A stretch of 64,000 nucleotides of DNA from Chrysemys picta bellii (Eukaryota > Chordata > Testudines > Emydidae): NCBI RefSeq assembly GCF_011386835.1, contig NC_088795.1, positions 99,570,434-99,634,433 on the forward strand. Reading direction: 5' to 3'. A model generated the notes under the pieces. It was not told where the DNA came from, searched no databases, and saw only the letters and a program-made list of their open reading frames with translations. The number at the start of each line of letters is the position of its first letter. Position 1 is the stretch's first letter. Below are positions 51,957-64,000 of this stretch, one piece after another. The translations under genes were made by a program, and so were the position numbers.

Positions 51957-53659
51957 CAATAAGGAGCTGCAGGGGGTGGGGTTTTGGTTGTTGTTTTACT
52001 GTGGACATTCCACTCATTCTCTTTTTGTTTCAATGATTACAATACATAATTTCTTTGCAGTGGTCTCTGGCATAATTGAAGGAAAATTTAAATCCTTGTG
52101 CATTTATAGTCATTCAAAGTTATTATTCAGATTTGTTCTCTTTTTTTTTTCCCCTGCATATTTTGGAAACTTAGTTGCAAACATTAGCTTGAGTTTTGGG
52201 TAGAAAAAGTGAAATTACTTTACCTTTACCTTGCTGTTCAGAGCAGCTTTAACTCTTTGGACCGCTAACCTAGTTTTTAGGCTGTTACAAAAGCATGGAT
52301 CATCTGCTGTAATGAATGTACATCTATGTGTGTGTGCATGAGTATGTGTCTGAGAATTATCACCATCAAAAACTTTTCTGACGTGTAAGGAATTTACACA
52401 AAAGATTATTATCACCAAAATGAAATTAAATACATTCACCAATAAATGAGCTGTCTGATTCAGTATATTTTTAAAGACAACTTGGGCTACTAAATTCTAA
52501 AAGAGAATTGTTTACAAACTTTACAAAAAGAAAAATCTAGTGACAAGTATCCATTATAATTTTCTGTCCTGAGTATAATCTTATAATAATCAATATCTTA
52601 AATTTTTTGCTGCAACACATAACAAGATCAAAATGTTATTAACCAGTCATTAACTTCAGAAAGTTATTGTCACTTACTTACAATTTGGTTTTTACTTATA
52701 TATTGTAAATATATAAGTAAAAGTAATATATATATTACTTTTGATTCTTATCTGTTCGTTGTTGGTTTGTTCAAAACAGAAATTGCAGGTGAAGATCTAT
52801 GGCATATATTTTCCCTTTTGTGTGTGTGTGTGTGCATATGCATCTTCCGTTTGAACTAGTGAGAGTGACTTTTTTTTAAACATACATTAAATAATTTAAG
52901 AACATTTTAAAGATGTACAGAAAAGTAACACACTATATTTTTCTGATCAATTTGAGAAATTAATGAGAATAATGTAAAGGACAGTTTTGTGTGACCAGAT
53001 GGCTATGGAGGTACTTTCCACAAAAGTAAGGAGAACAAATATGCGGGGAATTAATGGCCTGATCCTGCAAGCTTTTACTCACATGAGAACTGCTTACTTT
53101 TGCAAGTAGCCATAGGAGGTACTCACATGAGTAAAGATTTGCATAACTGGGCCCTGGAAGAATACCATGTTGGATCCCTTTGTTATCAGAGATAGGGTTG
53201 TCCTCCTCAGGGTAAATGGCAGGTCATCCAAATTGTCTTGTAAACATACAGTACAGATCTGAAAAATTGCTTTTATAATTTGATGTACATAACTGCACCA
53301 CTGAACTTCTCTGTAGCAGTATGTTGTGTAATACAGCACCTATAGATAGGGAGCATTAGTAAAATAATAATATTGGGCCAAATTGTCTGTTAGCCTGAGG
53401 CAACCTTACTGAAGACAGTGGGATTGCAACAGTGTAATCGAGAGAATTTGTCCCAATATGACTGATGGCAGTATAGGCCACAAACACTGTAAGGATATTA
53501 CTGGGATACGCTATCAACTGCTAGTTTTTACCTAGTACATCTTTGTTTGGAATAACATTTTGAACAGTGTAGGTAATGTGGTATCTTTTTATGGAACCAA
53601 CAAAAAAAATACTTACATTGCCTACCCCCCTCCCCCCCCCCCAGCCAGGAATCAGTGGC

Positions 53660-53838
53660 CAGGGCCGTCCCTAGGGATATGTGGAGCCCAGGGCGGAAGT
53701 GACAATCCGTCACTTCCGGGACCAACCCGTCACTTCCAGGACTGACTGCGCTGGCCAATCACGCCAGCCTGTGGGGCCCCCCAAAGTGCGGGGCCCAGAG
53801 CGGTCGCCCCAATTCACCATACCCTAGGGACACCTCTG
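53660..53838. mobile_element. hAT-type MITE (179 bp) within the presumed SMIM14 3' UTR
   Basis: The ends CAGGGCCGTCCCTAGGG and CCCTAGGGACACCTCTG are inverted. The flanks TCAGTGGC (53652-53659) and TCAATGGC (53839-53846) differ at one base. It contains a perfect 10-bp hairpin CGGAAGTGAC / GTCACTTCCG with a 5-base loop at 53694-53718. Confidence 0.85.
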
Positions 53839-55027
53839 TCAATGGCCAAAAGTCTTCAAACTTGGGTGCATTAAGTTAAAAGCCTATCTCCATATGTAAG
53901 CACCTAACTGGAAGGGGCTTCATTTCAGACGTACTGAGCAAACCCTGCTCCTGTTGAAGTCAATATGACTTGCAGGTACTCAGCACCTCTGAAGATCAGA
54001 CCACTTCTATTTAGATGCCCTAATATGTATATAGAAGGCTTGCTTTGTGCACCCTGCTTTGAAATTTTGGCCAATATATAGTCATAGATGTTTGCACGTT
54101 GTAATCTGAGAAATTTTTAATTGTGTTCTGTGTTGAATCAACTTTTTTTTTCTTAAAATTTTGCTAGTCAAAATGTTGTCCAAATGGTTTTATACATATG
54201 TACTTTCCTTATGTAAATTTCTATTTTAAATTTTCTTTGTGAAAGAGAAGCAGTGGAAATACTGTATAGCAAAATGTTTTGCTACGTAGCCAGGCCACTA
54301 TCCCATGCCAACATGTATCCCTTTTAAATTCTGAGATATTCTCTCCAGTATGTAAACTTCAGACCAATATTACTGCTTAAAGTAAAAGTAGCTATTATAA
54401 GGCTGTATTTTGTCACTTTTATTCATGTTATTTTACTCCGTTTGTTCCATTGTAATTAGTTTGACTATTGTCAGAGAATGTTCTAACTGCAGCATCATTA
54501 ATAAGGGTGGCAGAATCTAGCCCATAATAATAATTTGTGATGAAATAACTGCATCATGATTACAAAACTGAACACTGTAAATTTTAAGAGGAACCCCTTG
54601 GAAGAGATTAGTGGAATGTAAAGTTTAAGACCATGATCAATTTTATATTAAAGGTTTGAGGCTCAGCTAATAAGAGACAAGAAAGTTGTAGAAATTAAAG
54701 AAATAAAGAAGAGAGTTTAAGTTTATACCTTCGTTTATAACTTGTTAAAATAATAGTATTTTAGCATCTGCTTAACACAATTATTATATTCTGAAATGAA
54801 AAATCATGTGTGTTCATATAGTGTCTGCAGATCACTTAGCCTTGTAATGTTTGTTACCGAAAGATGAAAAATGATAATGTGATGTACCTGATGTAAATTG
54901 GTGGTTTAAAATGTCTGACTCATGCCAAACAAAAACAATGTCTGTGCCATTTGAGGTTTACTATTAATCTTCTACTGAGTATTTGGAACTGGGATAAAGG
55001 GCTTGTACTATGCACTTTTTATTGACA

Positions 55028-55033
55028 AATAAA
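55028..55033 (+). terminator. Distal polyadenylation signal AATAAA of SMIM14
   Basis: AATAAA in the context ACAAATAAATTTC, with a T/GT-rich element starting about 20 bases downstream. It is the last canonical signal before the sequence changes to intergenic repeats. Confidence 0.55.
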
Positions 55034-55440
55034 TTTCAAATCTTAGTAACCTTTTGTTTTTGTCTGAATTTCTTGATAAAATCAAGATTGCACCTATCTA
55101 AGAACAACTTTGACTAATTTTAAAGCTCATCTAAAGTGATTTAGCAGTTAAAAAAATAATCAACCAACAAATAGCAACACAAGATTAGATTGTTAATCAG
55201 GGCTAATTACAAAAAACAACATTGTCATGCATGGGTTCTAACTTTTGATATGAGCACAGACCTACATACAACCCAAGCTAGTCAGAATAAATGGTAGCAA
55301 GTTCAGAGGTTTAAGATACTTTGAGGACCAAGATAGGGATTTCCCCTCTGCCCTTTACATTGGAATGTTTGGCCCAGAAAGTTAGAAATAGCACAATAGA
55401 AGGGGTAACAATAGCAGAGAGACAACATAAAATTGTGTTA

Positions 55441-55768
55441 TAGTAGAACCTCAGACTTATGAACAACTTGGAAATGGAGGTTCGTTATAACTCTGAACAA
55501 AACTTTATGGTTGTTCTTTCAAAAGTTTACAACTGAACATTGTCTTAATACAGCTTTGAAACTTTACTATGCAGAAGAAAATTGCTACTTTCCCTTTATT
55601 TTGTTAGTAGTTTACGTTTAACACAGTACTGTGTAGTATTTGCTTTTTTTCTTTTTCTTTTTTTCTGGTCTTTGCTGCTGCCTGATTGTGTAATTCCGGT
55701 TCTAAATGAAGTGTGTGGTTGACTGATGAGTTCGTAACTCTGGTGTTCGTAACTCTGAGGTTCTACTG
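55441..55768. mobile_element. Tc1/mariner (Tigger-like) nonautonomous element (328 bp)
   Basis: The left end TAGTAGAACCTCAGACTTAT and the right end, read inward, CAGTAGAACCTCAGAGTTAC are inverted repeats. TA flanks both sides (55439-55440, 55769-55770). The right end carries GTTCGTAACTCTG twice in tandem. There is no transposase. Confidence 0.8.
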
Positions 55769-55770
55769 TA

Positions 55771-58700
55771 TAAGTATATTGTCACGTTATTTGAAATCAA
55801 AATCTGTTAACTCAGGGGTTCAATACTTTTTCCATCCATGGTTTACTGGAGTGCTCCACTCAAATACCACAGTTTTAAGTGGCTACGTTGGATTGTGGGA
55901 TTTAGGTAGATACAGCCAGAAACTGTTTCTGCATTTTTAGGATGCTGCATGGACTGGGGAAATGTAGGTGGGGCTGGCTGGTGAGAGACTGATACAAGTG
56001 CTTCCTCTCTTTCTACCCATACAGAATTCAGCTCCTCCAGAGATGAGCACTGAGGAAAATGTGGAGTGCTGAGGAGATGCTGTGGGCTGGGTGGAGCAAA
56101 GAGAGTAGCTGCAGAAGGAAATGACCTGTTCCATCCCTCTGCTTTCTCAGTTTTTGTTGGGTTTTACTAATTACAGGATGTTGGTGCTTTTCTTCTCCCA
56201 CTAGCAATAGGGTGCAAACCAATGAGCATTGCCTTACCACCGGGGCAGCTCAAACCCCACTAGTCAAGAATTCCTGTACTACCTCACCCTAGGAGATAAC
56301 AAAGGAAATCAAAAATCCAGGAGGGTAATAAGCAATAATTAAACAGAGAGAGGCAATAAATATCCCAGAATGAGAAACAAATTTTGATTTAAACACATGA
56401 TAAACTCATTTAAAGATTTAAGAGTGCTACTTCCAGCCAATTTAGAAATGCTCTATGATCTTAATTTTGGACCCCTCATATGTCATCTCAAAAGATTGAC
56501 AGTTGGAAAAAAATAGTTTATTTTCAAAAGACAGAATATCGGCTATAAAAATAAATGCACTTCCTTAACTATATTTCCTGTTCCAAATTTTACACACAAG
56601 CATACATGATAAAATGATTGCAGATATATGAAATAGCATTATAAAAATCATTTGGAAACAAACAAGGAAAACCACAGAATTTCTGTTACTAAATAAACAG
56701 ATCAGAAGGAGGTTTTCCAGCTCCTAATACTGGATCAGTTATCAAGCCTGCCAAATAAAGTTCTGGTAGATTGGTCTTTCTCAAAACCAGAAGAATGTTG
56801 GATCCTTAGAACAGATAGAATGTTCAGGAGAAATGTATCAAATCTTTGCCATGGTCAATAAAACAGATTGCCCTCAAACATATCCAATAATACTTTGTTT
56901 ATAGGAACTACGCTGTGTGTGTTTGACAAAGCATTAGGCCAACTAAACTTTTCTCTATCCTCACTAATTTCAACAGTAAACAACCCAAAATTTAACCCAC
57001 AGAAAAGATAAGGCAACTTTGAAGAACAGGAAAGCTCTTGTCATGGGCCAGATCCACACTTGGTTGAAATCAACATAACTCGATTAACTTCACTTTACAC
57101 CAGCTGAAGATATGGCCTAATTATATAAAAAAGATAAATTCATGACCTTGCAAAGAATGTCTGATAAATTTCATTGACCAACATTTCCTGTGTCAGTAAA
57201 TAAGATAAAAATGGGTCAGATCCCGGTACCTGCACCACCCCCATTGTAATTAGATGTAGTCATTACCATCTGTTTCCTATTACATTGCGATTCCCTTTAA
57301 CAGTTACAACTCTTGCTGCTAGACAAACAGAATGGGTGAAGACATAAAGAATTTGTTTAAACATTTCATTTATTTACCAATTATCCCAAATAACAGGATA
57401 CACTCTTGTTCTTAAGGAAAAGCTTACTATAAAATGTTTTATGTAATGCTGGTTCAGAGTAGAGCAGCCATTCATCATCAAGAACGACATGCAGCTAGTT
57501 TATAAAACAATCCTACTACATTTACAGCTTCTATTAGATCCTCAAGCTTCATGTGATGTCAGCTGGATCATTAGTGTATTTTGTGCTTCGGACTGTTAAA
57601 AAAAAAAGCAAAGAAATATGCTACTACTGTTATGCTGCTTTCAAAGCCATTTCTTTTCTTAAAAAAGCTCTTCAGAGTTACTGTTTGCTGCTAACAGAAA
57701 GATGAACAGAAATATTGAATGTAAGAACAGATATTAAAGATAGCAAAGTATGCTCAGTAAGCAGATTTTTTTTTTTTCAATTTTTTATGGAGGGTCACAG
57801 CCATTAGCTGAATTAAAAACAAAAACCACAGACACGAGGTAAATCACAGAGAAGCTGTAGAATCCCATTTAACAACAAACCTTGTGGGTAGAAGGAAAAA
57901 TTGTGCACTGAAAATTGGCAAGAAAGATATCCAAAGAAGCTCTCTCAGGGGCTGGGCACTACACCAAGGACTGTATTTACTGTAATGTGTTTTTGTATAT
58001 GAAATAGAGATTACAAGTTGCTTTGTGCTTTAGAATAAGTTATATTTTATGCCTTTACATTTGGTTAAGGTATTTGACCATGTATTACATATGGAGTCTG
58101 AAATTCAAAATGGCGTGCCTACCAAACAACAGCTCGACTCCATCTTCGTTTAACTTCTTGTTGAAGATTTTGGAACTTTGGCGGGAAAGGCAGCCAACGG
58201 TCAGCATAGAACTGGTTCAGACAGGTTCCAGCAGGGGATGTGCTGGTTTTACCTCAGAACTTTGGTGCGCTTGTGCCTACATAAACTCTGAGCACCGGCT
58301 GCCTAGCTGCTGTCCATCCTAGAGGCAGCCACGGTACTGTTGTATTTGCACGGTGACGTGGACCAGAAGATCAGAAAATAAAGGCAAGGAAAGGAAAGGA
58401 AGTCATCAGCATTAAGAACTGTAACTGTGCTTACCTATCTCTGAACCCAACATCATTTTCAGAGAAAGGTACAGAGGTCGTGTTGATCACTCACCCTCAG
58501 GTGATCACAGAACCAAGCCTCTCTTTAGCATCAGCACAGCCTGTTGAGCTCCATTTAAGAAGCGGTTGAGACCCAGGGCCCATCAGTTGCCTGTGACAAT
58601 GGTGTCATACCATCTACTGCCTATCAACAACTAAAAGCAGTGTAGTATCTGGAGTATTTTTGTTTTGTGTATATTTATTTATTGCCAGGGTACCTACTTG

Positions 58701-59333
58701 GCTGGGCCTGGATTTTAAACCCAAACTGCCAAACCACAGTTCACTATTGTTTCTTATTAAGTTATTTGTTTAAATAAAAGCTGTTGTCTGTTTACTTTAT
58801 TCTTCTTCTCTTCTCCTTTTTTAATTCATTTGCACCATGGAATAGGGAGGCACACTATCTTTCCATTCTAACCCCCAGGTGATAGATACCGGATAAAGGT
58901 CCAAGATCATGCTAATTAGCTGCAAGGTATAGTTGGCCTATACCATCCTCACCAACATAGTTAACATTGCAGGATTAACATTACCGCATCTAAGTCTGCA
59001 GTTTTCCTTGTAGAGAGGGAAAAAATCTGGCTTCATTAGCCAGACCAGTTATTCATGCAGCTTGATTTTCCATGTTCTGTGGGTACCGGTCATGGAGACC
59101 ATAAGTGCGTAGAGACTCATTCTAATCTGTTTTTGTGCTGGATTTATTAAGCCTTCAAATGGGCCTAGCATTGTTACCACTTTATCCAGTTGTAATCCAG
59201 CTGAGACATACTAGTAAATCCTTTAGCAGAGGACCATCTTTTTATGATGTGTTTATACACTGGTCCATGACAGAAGCTCCTAGTGCTACCACAATAAATA
59301 AAAATGTCATACTTTAAACCTTCCAAACACCAA
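55771..59333. other. Region downstream of SMIM14; LTR-like signals at 58000-58880 only
   Basis: Mostly AT-rich unrecognised DNA. Around 58000-58880 there are AATGGCGTGCC and GGCAGCCACGG segments and AATAAA motifs at about 58376 and 58774, a pattern that could be a diverged LTR, but I could not define ends or duplication. No neighbouring gene exon could be identified. Confidence 0.3.
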
Positions 59334-59341
59334 GGCACAAT

Positions 59342-60989
59342 CATGGGTGGCATGTGAACCGCCCATTTGGGGAGGCTAGCCCCCGGCCCTGCCCCTTCCG
59401 CCTGAGGTCCCATCCCTTCCACCTCCTCCCCCGCTGGAGCCCCAAGCCCCCTCTCTCCCCCACCCCCCACCGGTTCACCAGCTAGCCCAGTCACCGGCTC
59501 CCCAGCCTTAACCCCGGGCTGCCCCAGCCGGGCTGCCCCAGCCAGCCTGCCTGAGTGCCCCCGGAGCGCCAGGCTGGTCTGCCTGCCCCCTGAGTGCTGG
59601 GCAGCTCCAGCACCCACAGCCCTGGAGTGCCAGGCACCCAAGCACCCCTTAACCCCAGAGCGCCGGACGGCCCGAATGCCAGGCAGCCTGAGCACCATCC
59701 CCAGCCACCCCGAGTCCCAAGCCGCTGGTTGGCCTGCCCTAGCCCCAGACCCAGCCCACTTGAAGAGCAGACTGGGCTGGGGCCCCAGGGGAACAGCAGG
59801 AGGCAGGAGAGGGCCTCATCATGGAGCATGGGCGGAGCCATGCCCGGCTGTTTGGGGAGGTTTAGCCTCCCCATCCTCAATACCCACTGTTACCGTGCCT
59901 TTGTGGGTCACAACGGAGAATACCAAATTCAGGACAAACTGCTGAGAAATTGGGCAGACACACCCCAAAACTAGAGGTTATTCTCCCAAGTAAACTTCTG
60001 TTTCACCACACTGGCTAACAAGAAGTCATAAAAGCAGCTTCCTTAGGTATTCCAATCCTTGAGTGGTTCTTTACAACCAGTCTCATCAAGTAAATGGTTC
60101 TTCTGATCCCAAAGGACCAGCCAAACACCCCAGTCAATATATAACTCAGATCTTATCCAAAAATCACGCTGATGCCAGTCCTTTAGTATCTAAAATCTAA
60201 AGCTTTGTTTATAAAAAGAAAGAAAGAAAGGTGAGAGTTAAAATTGGTTAAAGGAATCAAATACATACATTAATTGCAAAGTTCTTGGTTCAGGCTTGTA
60301 GCAGTGATGGAATAAGCGGCTGGCTTAAGTCAAGTCTCTGGCTGCTTCCAAATCATTGGAAGGACTTCAGTCCCTCGGTTAGAATGCTCCCATTAGTATA
60401 AGTCCATAGTCTTGAGCAGGAAAGAGGCAAAATGGAGGTGTTTCCAGGGCCTTTTATAGCTTCTGACATGTGGAGGGAAACCCATTGTTCCAAACAAAAC
60501 CCTTAGCACAGTTAGTGGAAAATTACAGGATAAAGATTAGAGTTTGGAGTCACAAGGGCAAGTCACATGTCCATGCCCAATTTCACTTAGTCATTGCAGG
60601 AAGCCATTACCTATACTTCAGATGGAAAGTCCACAGGAAAGTCCACTCAGTGTAGATGGGCATCTCCCATGGTCCATTGTGAGTTAAGTGTCCTTTTGAT
60701 GGGCCACTCAATTTGAATAGTCCCTTCAAGATGTGTTGGCTAACTACCTAGTGAGCGTTACTCCAGGAGCAAACCTGAAATCCAGGTATAGAGCCAATAC
60801 TCGTAACTTCAAATACAAAAATGATACATGCATACAGATAGCATAATCATAACCAGCAAATCATAACCTTTTCATAGACATCTTACATGCCACACGTTGT
60901 ACCAGATTTGTTGTAAATATATAAGAGTGGTTGCAACAATGAGCTATATGGGCATATTTTAATCAGATAACGTCACACCCACCACCATG
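59342..60989. mobile_element. hAT-like GC-rich element split by an LTR
   Basis: The flanks GGCACAAT (59334-59341) and GGCACAAT (60990-60997) are an exact 8-bp duplication. The ends CATGGGTGG and CCACCACCATG are weakly inverted. Its own sequence is 59342-59887, a proline-codon-rich GC stretch (a long spurious ORF on minus), and a few bases after 60977. The remainder is an inserted LTR. Confidence 0.7.
59888..60977 (-). repeat. Solo LTR of an endogenous retrovirus, antisense (copy C)
   Basis: The minus strand starts TGTGACGTTATCTG and ends CAAAGGCACGGTAACA, flanked by exact CCCAC (59883-59887, 60978-60982). TATAAAAGG lies at about 60451-60459 (minus). The segment ATGATACATGCATACAGATA and its surroundings match copy A at about 23733, so the three antisense LTRs are related. 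No coding region is present. Confidence 0.82.
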
Positions 60990-60997
60990 GGCACAAT

Positions 60998-62280
60998 CCT
61001 GAAAAGATCTCTGCAAATGAGGATCCTTATGCCCACATAGAGTTCAGCTGTTTTCAATAGGACTCTGCATGCGCACGAGTCCATATTTGCATATTCCTCT
61101 GCAGGATGTGCCCAGATGTGTAGCAGAGACCTCCACAATTACTAGCATTTTTTACGATGTGTGCATGCAACTGGATGGTTATGCCACTGTAAATATAAAA
61201 TTTACTGCATTAAATATACTGTTTCTCTACATTTGGCTTATCCAGATCTTTTTCAATAAAACAAGCAGTCCAAATGTGCAAGATGTTCCTCTCCCTACCG
61301 CCCCCCCATCAAAGTTATTTAGGTCAAAAACTTTTACTTGAGAATGCATCTTTCCTAAGGTTCTCACACCCATCCTCCTGCCTGAGTGATTCTCTCAAGT
61401 TTCAGCATGTAGAAGAAAGAAAAGATTATACCACTTTTTCTTTTAGCTTTTTTTAATCATGGACCAAATCCTGCTCACTTTATTCACAAGCTACCTCAAA
61501 GTCAACAGGACAATGCAAATGAGTAAAGCCCATATATTGTTAAAAAAAAGTCATGTAGCAATATGGTTGCTCCTCCAATTGGGGCTGGGTGAAAGAAGGC
61601 AGCTCCTCCTGATCTTATATTTTTACTTCCACTGCATTTATTTTAGCATTTAAGATTTCCTGTGTGTTTTATCGACATGGTTGTTATGCCTGCAGTATCT
61701 CTCCTGTTGGGAGATTTAGTATGCTTCATGTTCATCAAAGCAATTCTACTGCCAACAGCACTGCTTCTGATGGAATAACTTTGATGTCTTCTAGACTAAT
61801 GTATATAGTTTTTTCAAAAGAACATCAGGAAAAAAAAAAAGATGTTTACTAAACAATAGATAAGCCCTTCAAATGTAATCATCCCTGGGACGAAGTGTGA
61901 ATAATTTCTCTGTCTGGTGAGAGATGGATTTAAATAATTTAATTAGGAAGAAGATCATTTGGTAGAAAACAAAGTGCTATCATCAGACAACTAAAGGAGT
62001 GGAGGCTTAAAAGGATATTCACATCAGAATTTTCAGGGTGTTTTTCCTCTACGTGTAAGTGCTTTTTATCCTGTTTTTATTTATTGCTATTTTATATTAC
62101 AGTAGTGCCCAAAGAACCTAACCAGAATTGGGGCCAAATTGTGCCGGGGACTGTACAAACACAGAAAGATACAGTCCTAGCTACAAATAACCATATTTGG
62201 GGCAGATTTTATCACTATAAAGCATGTTTACTAATCCTTTGTTCACTATTGTGGCTCTTCTCTAAACCCTCTCTGATTTG
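60998..62280. other. Intergenic, nothing recognised
   Basis: AT-rich. ORFs up to 90 codons have no features. Confidence 0.3.
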
Positions 62281-62284
62281 TCAA

Positions 62285-63035
62285 CATCCTTCTTGAATTG
62301 TGGACACCAGAACTGGTCACACCAGTGCCAAATACAGAGGTAATATAACCTCTCTTCATCCAAGAATCACGGTAGGCCTTTTGGCCACAGCATCGCACAG
62401 GAAGCTCGTGTTCACCTGATTACCCACCATGACCCCAGAAGTCTTTTTTCTAAGTCACTGCTTCCCAAGATGGAGTCCTCTATCCTGTAAGTATGGGCTG
62501 AATTCTTTGTTACTAAATGTAGGACTTCACATTTGGCTGTCTAGAAATGCACATTGTTTGAGCCCAGGTTACCAAGTGATCCCGATCACTCTGTATCAGT
62601 GACATGTCCTCTTCCTTATTTACCACTCGCCCAAACTTTGTGTCACCTGCAAACTTTATCATTAATGATTTTGCTTTCTTCCAGGTCTTTGATAAAAATG
62701 TTACATAATGCAGCACCAACAACTGATACATTCAGGACTCCACCAGAAATACGCCCACTGAATGATGACTGTCTGTTTATTATTACATTTTGAGCCCTAT
62801 CATTTAGCCAGTTTTTAATTAATTTAATGTGTGAAATCTTCATTTGATATCGTTCCAGTTTCTTAATCAAAATGTTATGTGCTACCAAGTCAAATGCCTC
62901 ACAGATATCTAAGTATATTAATCAACATTATTACCTTTATCAACCAAACTTGTCATATCTGAAAAAAAAATCAAGTTAATTTGACAAGACCTATTTTCCA
63001 TAAATCCATGTGTGTTTTACATTGAGCTAGCTACT
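62285..63035 (-). mobile_element. CR1-clade LINE reverse transcriptase fragment, antisense, decayed
   Basis: The minus strand reads EAFDLVAHNILIKKLERY, KNWLNDRAQNVIINRQSS, GGVLNVSVVGAALCNIFIKDLEE and, after a frame change, KFAGDTKFGRVVNKEED. These match the order of CR1-clade RT blocks (FDTVPHNIL, WL.DR.Q.V, SGVPQGSVLGP.LFNIFINDL, KFADDTK). The catalytic FADD is FAGD here. Several frameshifts are present, and it continues toward 62285 with VTSSGVHN-like sequence. Confidence 0.75.
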
Positions 63036-63463
63036 GCAATGTAAAATCCTAGTGAGACAAGGCACAGTAGTTTTTACCTAAATCTATCTAATCGAGGTCA
63101 ACTCCAGTGCTCAAATTATGGGAAAAAAGTAGAGGGGACCTGAATGTCAAGTGGCTTGCTTCAAGCTAAACAGCAGTGAGAAATGTGGGGGACATAAGAC
63201 AGAGATGAAGTAACCCCTAAAAGTAGTAGGGGGGCCCTCCTCCTAGAATTAGAGCACTAGTCAACTCTATACTCCCACCTGGATTTACCTTGACTAGCTA
63301 CACTGAGCTTAAAACTACAGCCCCTTTCTCTCCATTAGGATTTTATATGGCAATAGCTATCTCGAGTTAGATATTTCAATGTAAAAACACACTTCTGAAG
63401 TTAAAACATAGCCTTACACTATCGCTACTGAAGGACAGACGGGCTGATGAGTATAGTGTAGGA
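63036..63463. other. Intergenic, nothing recognised
   Basis: No supportable element between the LINE fragment and the terminal hAT element. Confidence 0.3.
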
Positions 63464-64000
63464 CAGGGGCAGGAAAACTTTTTGGCCTGAGGGCCGCATC
63501 GGGTTTCCAAAATTGTATGGAGGGCCAGTTAGCGGAGGCTGTGCCTCCCCAAACAGCCAAGCGTGGCCCGGCCCCGCCCCCTATCTGCCCCCCCCGCTTC
63601 TTGTCCCTGGACAGCCTCCCCGGGACTCCTGCCCCATCTAGCCCCCCCCGTTCCCTGTCCCCTGACCACCCCCGGAACCCCTGCCTGCCCCTGCCGCCCC
63701 ATCCAATCCCCCCTCCTTCCTTACTGCCCCCCTGGGGACCCCTGCCCCAATTCAACCCCCCCTGTTCCCCGCCCTCTGACTGCCCCGACCCCTATCCACA
63801 CCCCCGCCCCCTGACCACCACCCCAAACTCCCCTGCCCTTGATCCAACCCCTCTGCTCCCTGCCCCCTTACCATGCTGCCTCGAACACCGGTGGCTGGCA
63901 GCGCTACAGCCGCGCCACCCAGAGCACCAGGACAGGCCGCCGTGCCGCCCGGCTGGAGCCAGCCACGCCACCATGCAGCACAAAGCACCGGGTCAGGCCT
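63464..64000. mobile_element. GC-rich hAT-type element, cut by the window end
   Basis: It starts CAGGGGCAGGAAAACTTTTT and continues GGCCTGAGGGCCGCATCGGG, the reverse-complement counterpart of the right end of the 9569-10280 element. The C-rich interior (CCCCTGACC, CCCATCCAATCCCCC) mirrors the G-rich interior of that copy. The other terminus lies beyond 64000. Confidence 0.8.

Larger units (their letters stand above)
51740..55055 (+). other. SMIM14: SMIM14 3' untranslated region (extent inferred)
   Basis: The sequence after the stop is AT-rich, with long T runs and few repeats until a well-placed polyadenylation signal at 55028, which is followed by a GT-rich stretch (about 55050-55066). Inside it lie (TG)n tracts near 52325 and 52820, a TA-rich palindrome near 52700-52740, one hAT MITE (53660-53838), and an old dispersed repeat similar to sequence near 18400 and 12150 (about 53890-54040). 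Earlier AATAAA motifs at 51951 and 52441 could give shorter transcripts. The extent is an inference without RNA data. Confidence 0.55.

Noticed and set aside
57480..57610. Short open minus-strand reading near 57540 as a coding exon
   Set aside because: Only about 24 codons, with no splice context and no protein I recognise.
55771..59333. Exons of a neighbouring gene such as UGDH, expected downstream of SMIM14 in other vertebrates
   Set aside because: No exon-like block with splice sites or recognisable protein was found; the neighbour is presumably beyond the window.
59174..59880. Alanine/glycine-rich and proline-rich ORFs (up to 174 codons) as genes
   Set aside because: The GC-rich stretch lies inside a split hAT-like element; low complexity keeps several frames open on both strands.

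Overview
This window is vertebrate nuclear DNA, most probably from a cryptodire turtle. It holds almost all of one small split gene, SMIM14 (plus strand), set in a thick layer of transposable elements. The turtle assignment is an inference. It rests on a tRNA-derived SINE of the turtle type (about 30229-30417, degraded antisense copy at 25798-25968), CR1 LINE 3' ends, and dense Harbinger-type and hAT-type DNA transposons. There is no bacterial gene organisation, operon or CRISPR array.

SMIM14 coding exons lie at 11255-11329, 32619-32667, 48892-49040 and 51707-51739, separated by introns of about 21.3, 16.2 and 2.7 kb. Every junction is GT-AG and the joined frame is open for 101 codons plus a stop. 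The start exon begins at 11219 with 36 bases of 5' UTR, so positions 1-11218 are an upstream intron, with the noncoding first exon and promoter probably outside the window. The 3' UTR probably runs to an AATAAA at 55028. The rest, to 64000, is downstream intergenic sequence with no recognisable gene.

Repeat layout: 1-11.2 kb has a sense solo LTR (3465-4562) and several hAT elements. 12.8-18.3 kb is one hAT element split by a Harbinger-type MITE and a 4.4 kb Harbinger transposon carrying both of its genes, each damaged. 22.7-25.2 kb has two related antisense solo LTRs. 34.9-35.5 kb is a three-deep nest. 35.6-36.5 kb is CR1, and 39.4-40.9 kb is an L2-like LINE split by another insertion. 41.3-43.8 kb is a second, internally deleted Harbinger. 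59.3-61.0 kb is an LTR inside a hAT element, and a GC-rich hAT relative of the 9.6-10.3 kb element runs off the right end. Many insertions keep exact target-site duplications, so their order can be read from the sequence.

I see no convincing undescribed host system. The most informative content is the two-gene Harbinger transposon together with the family of small elements that share its ends and target preference.
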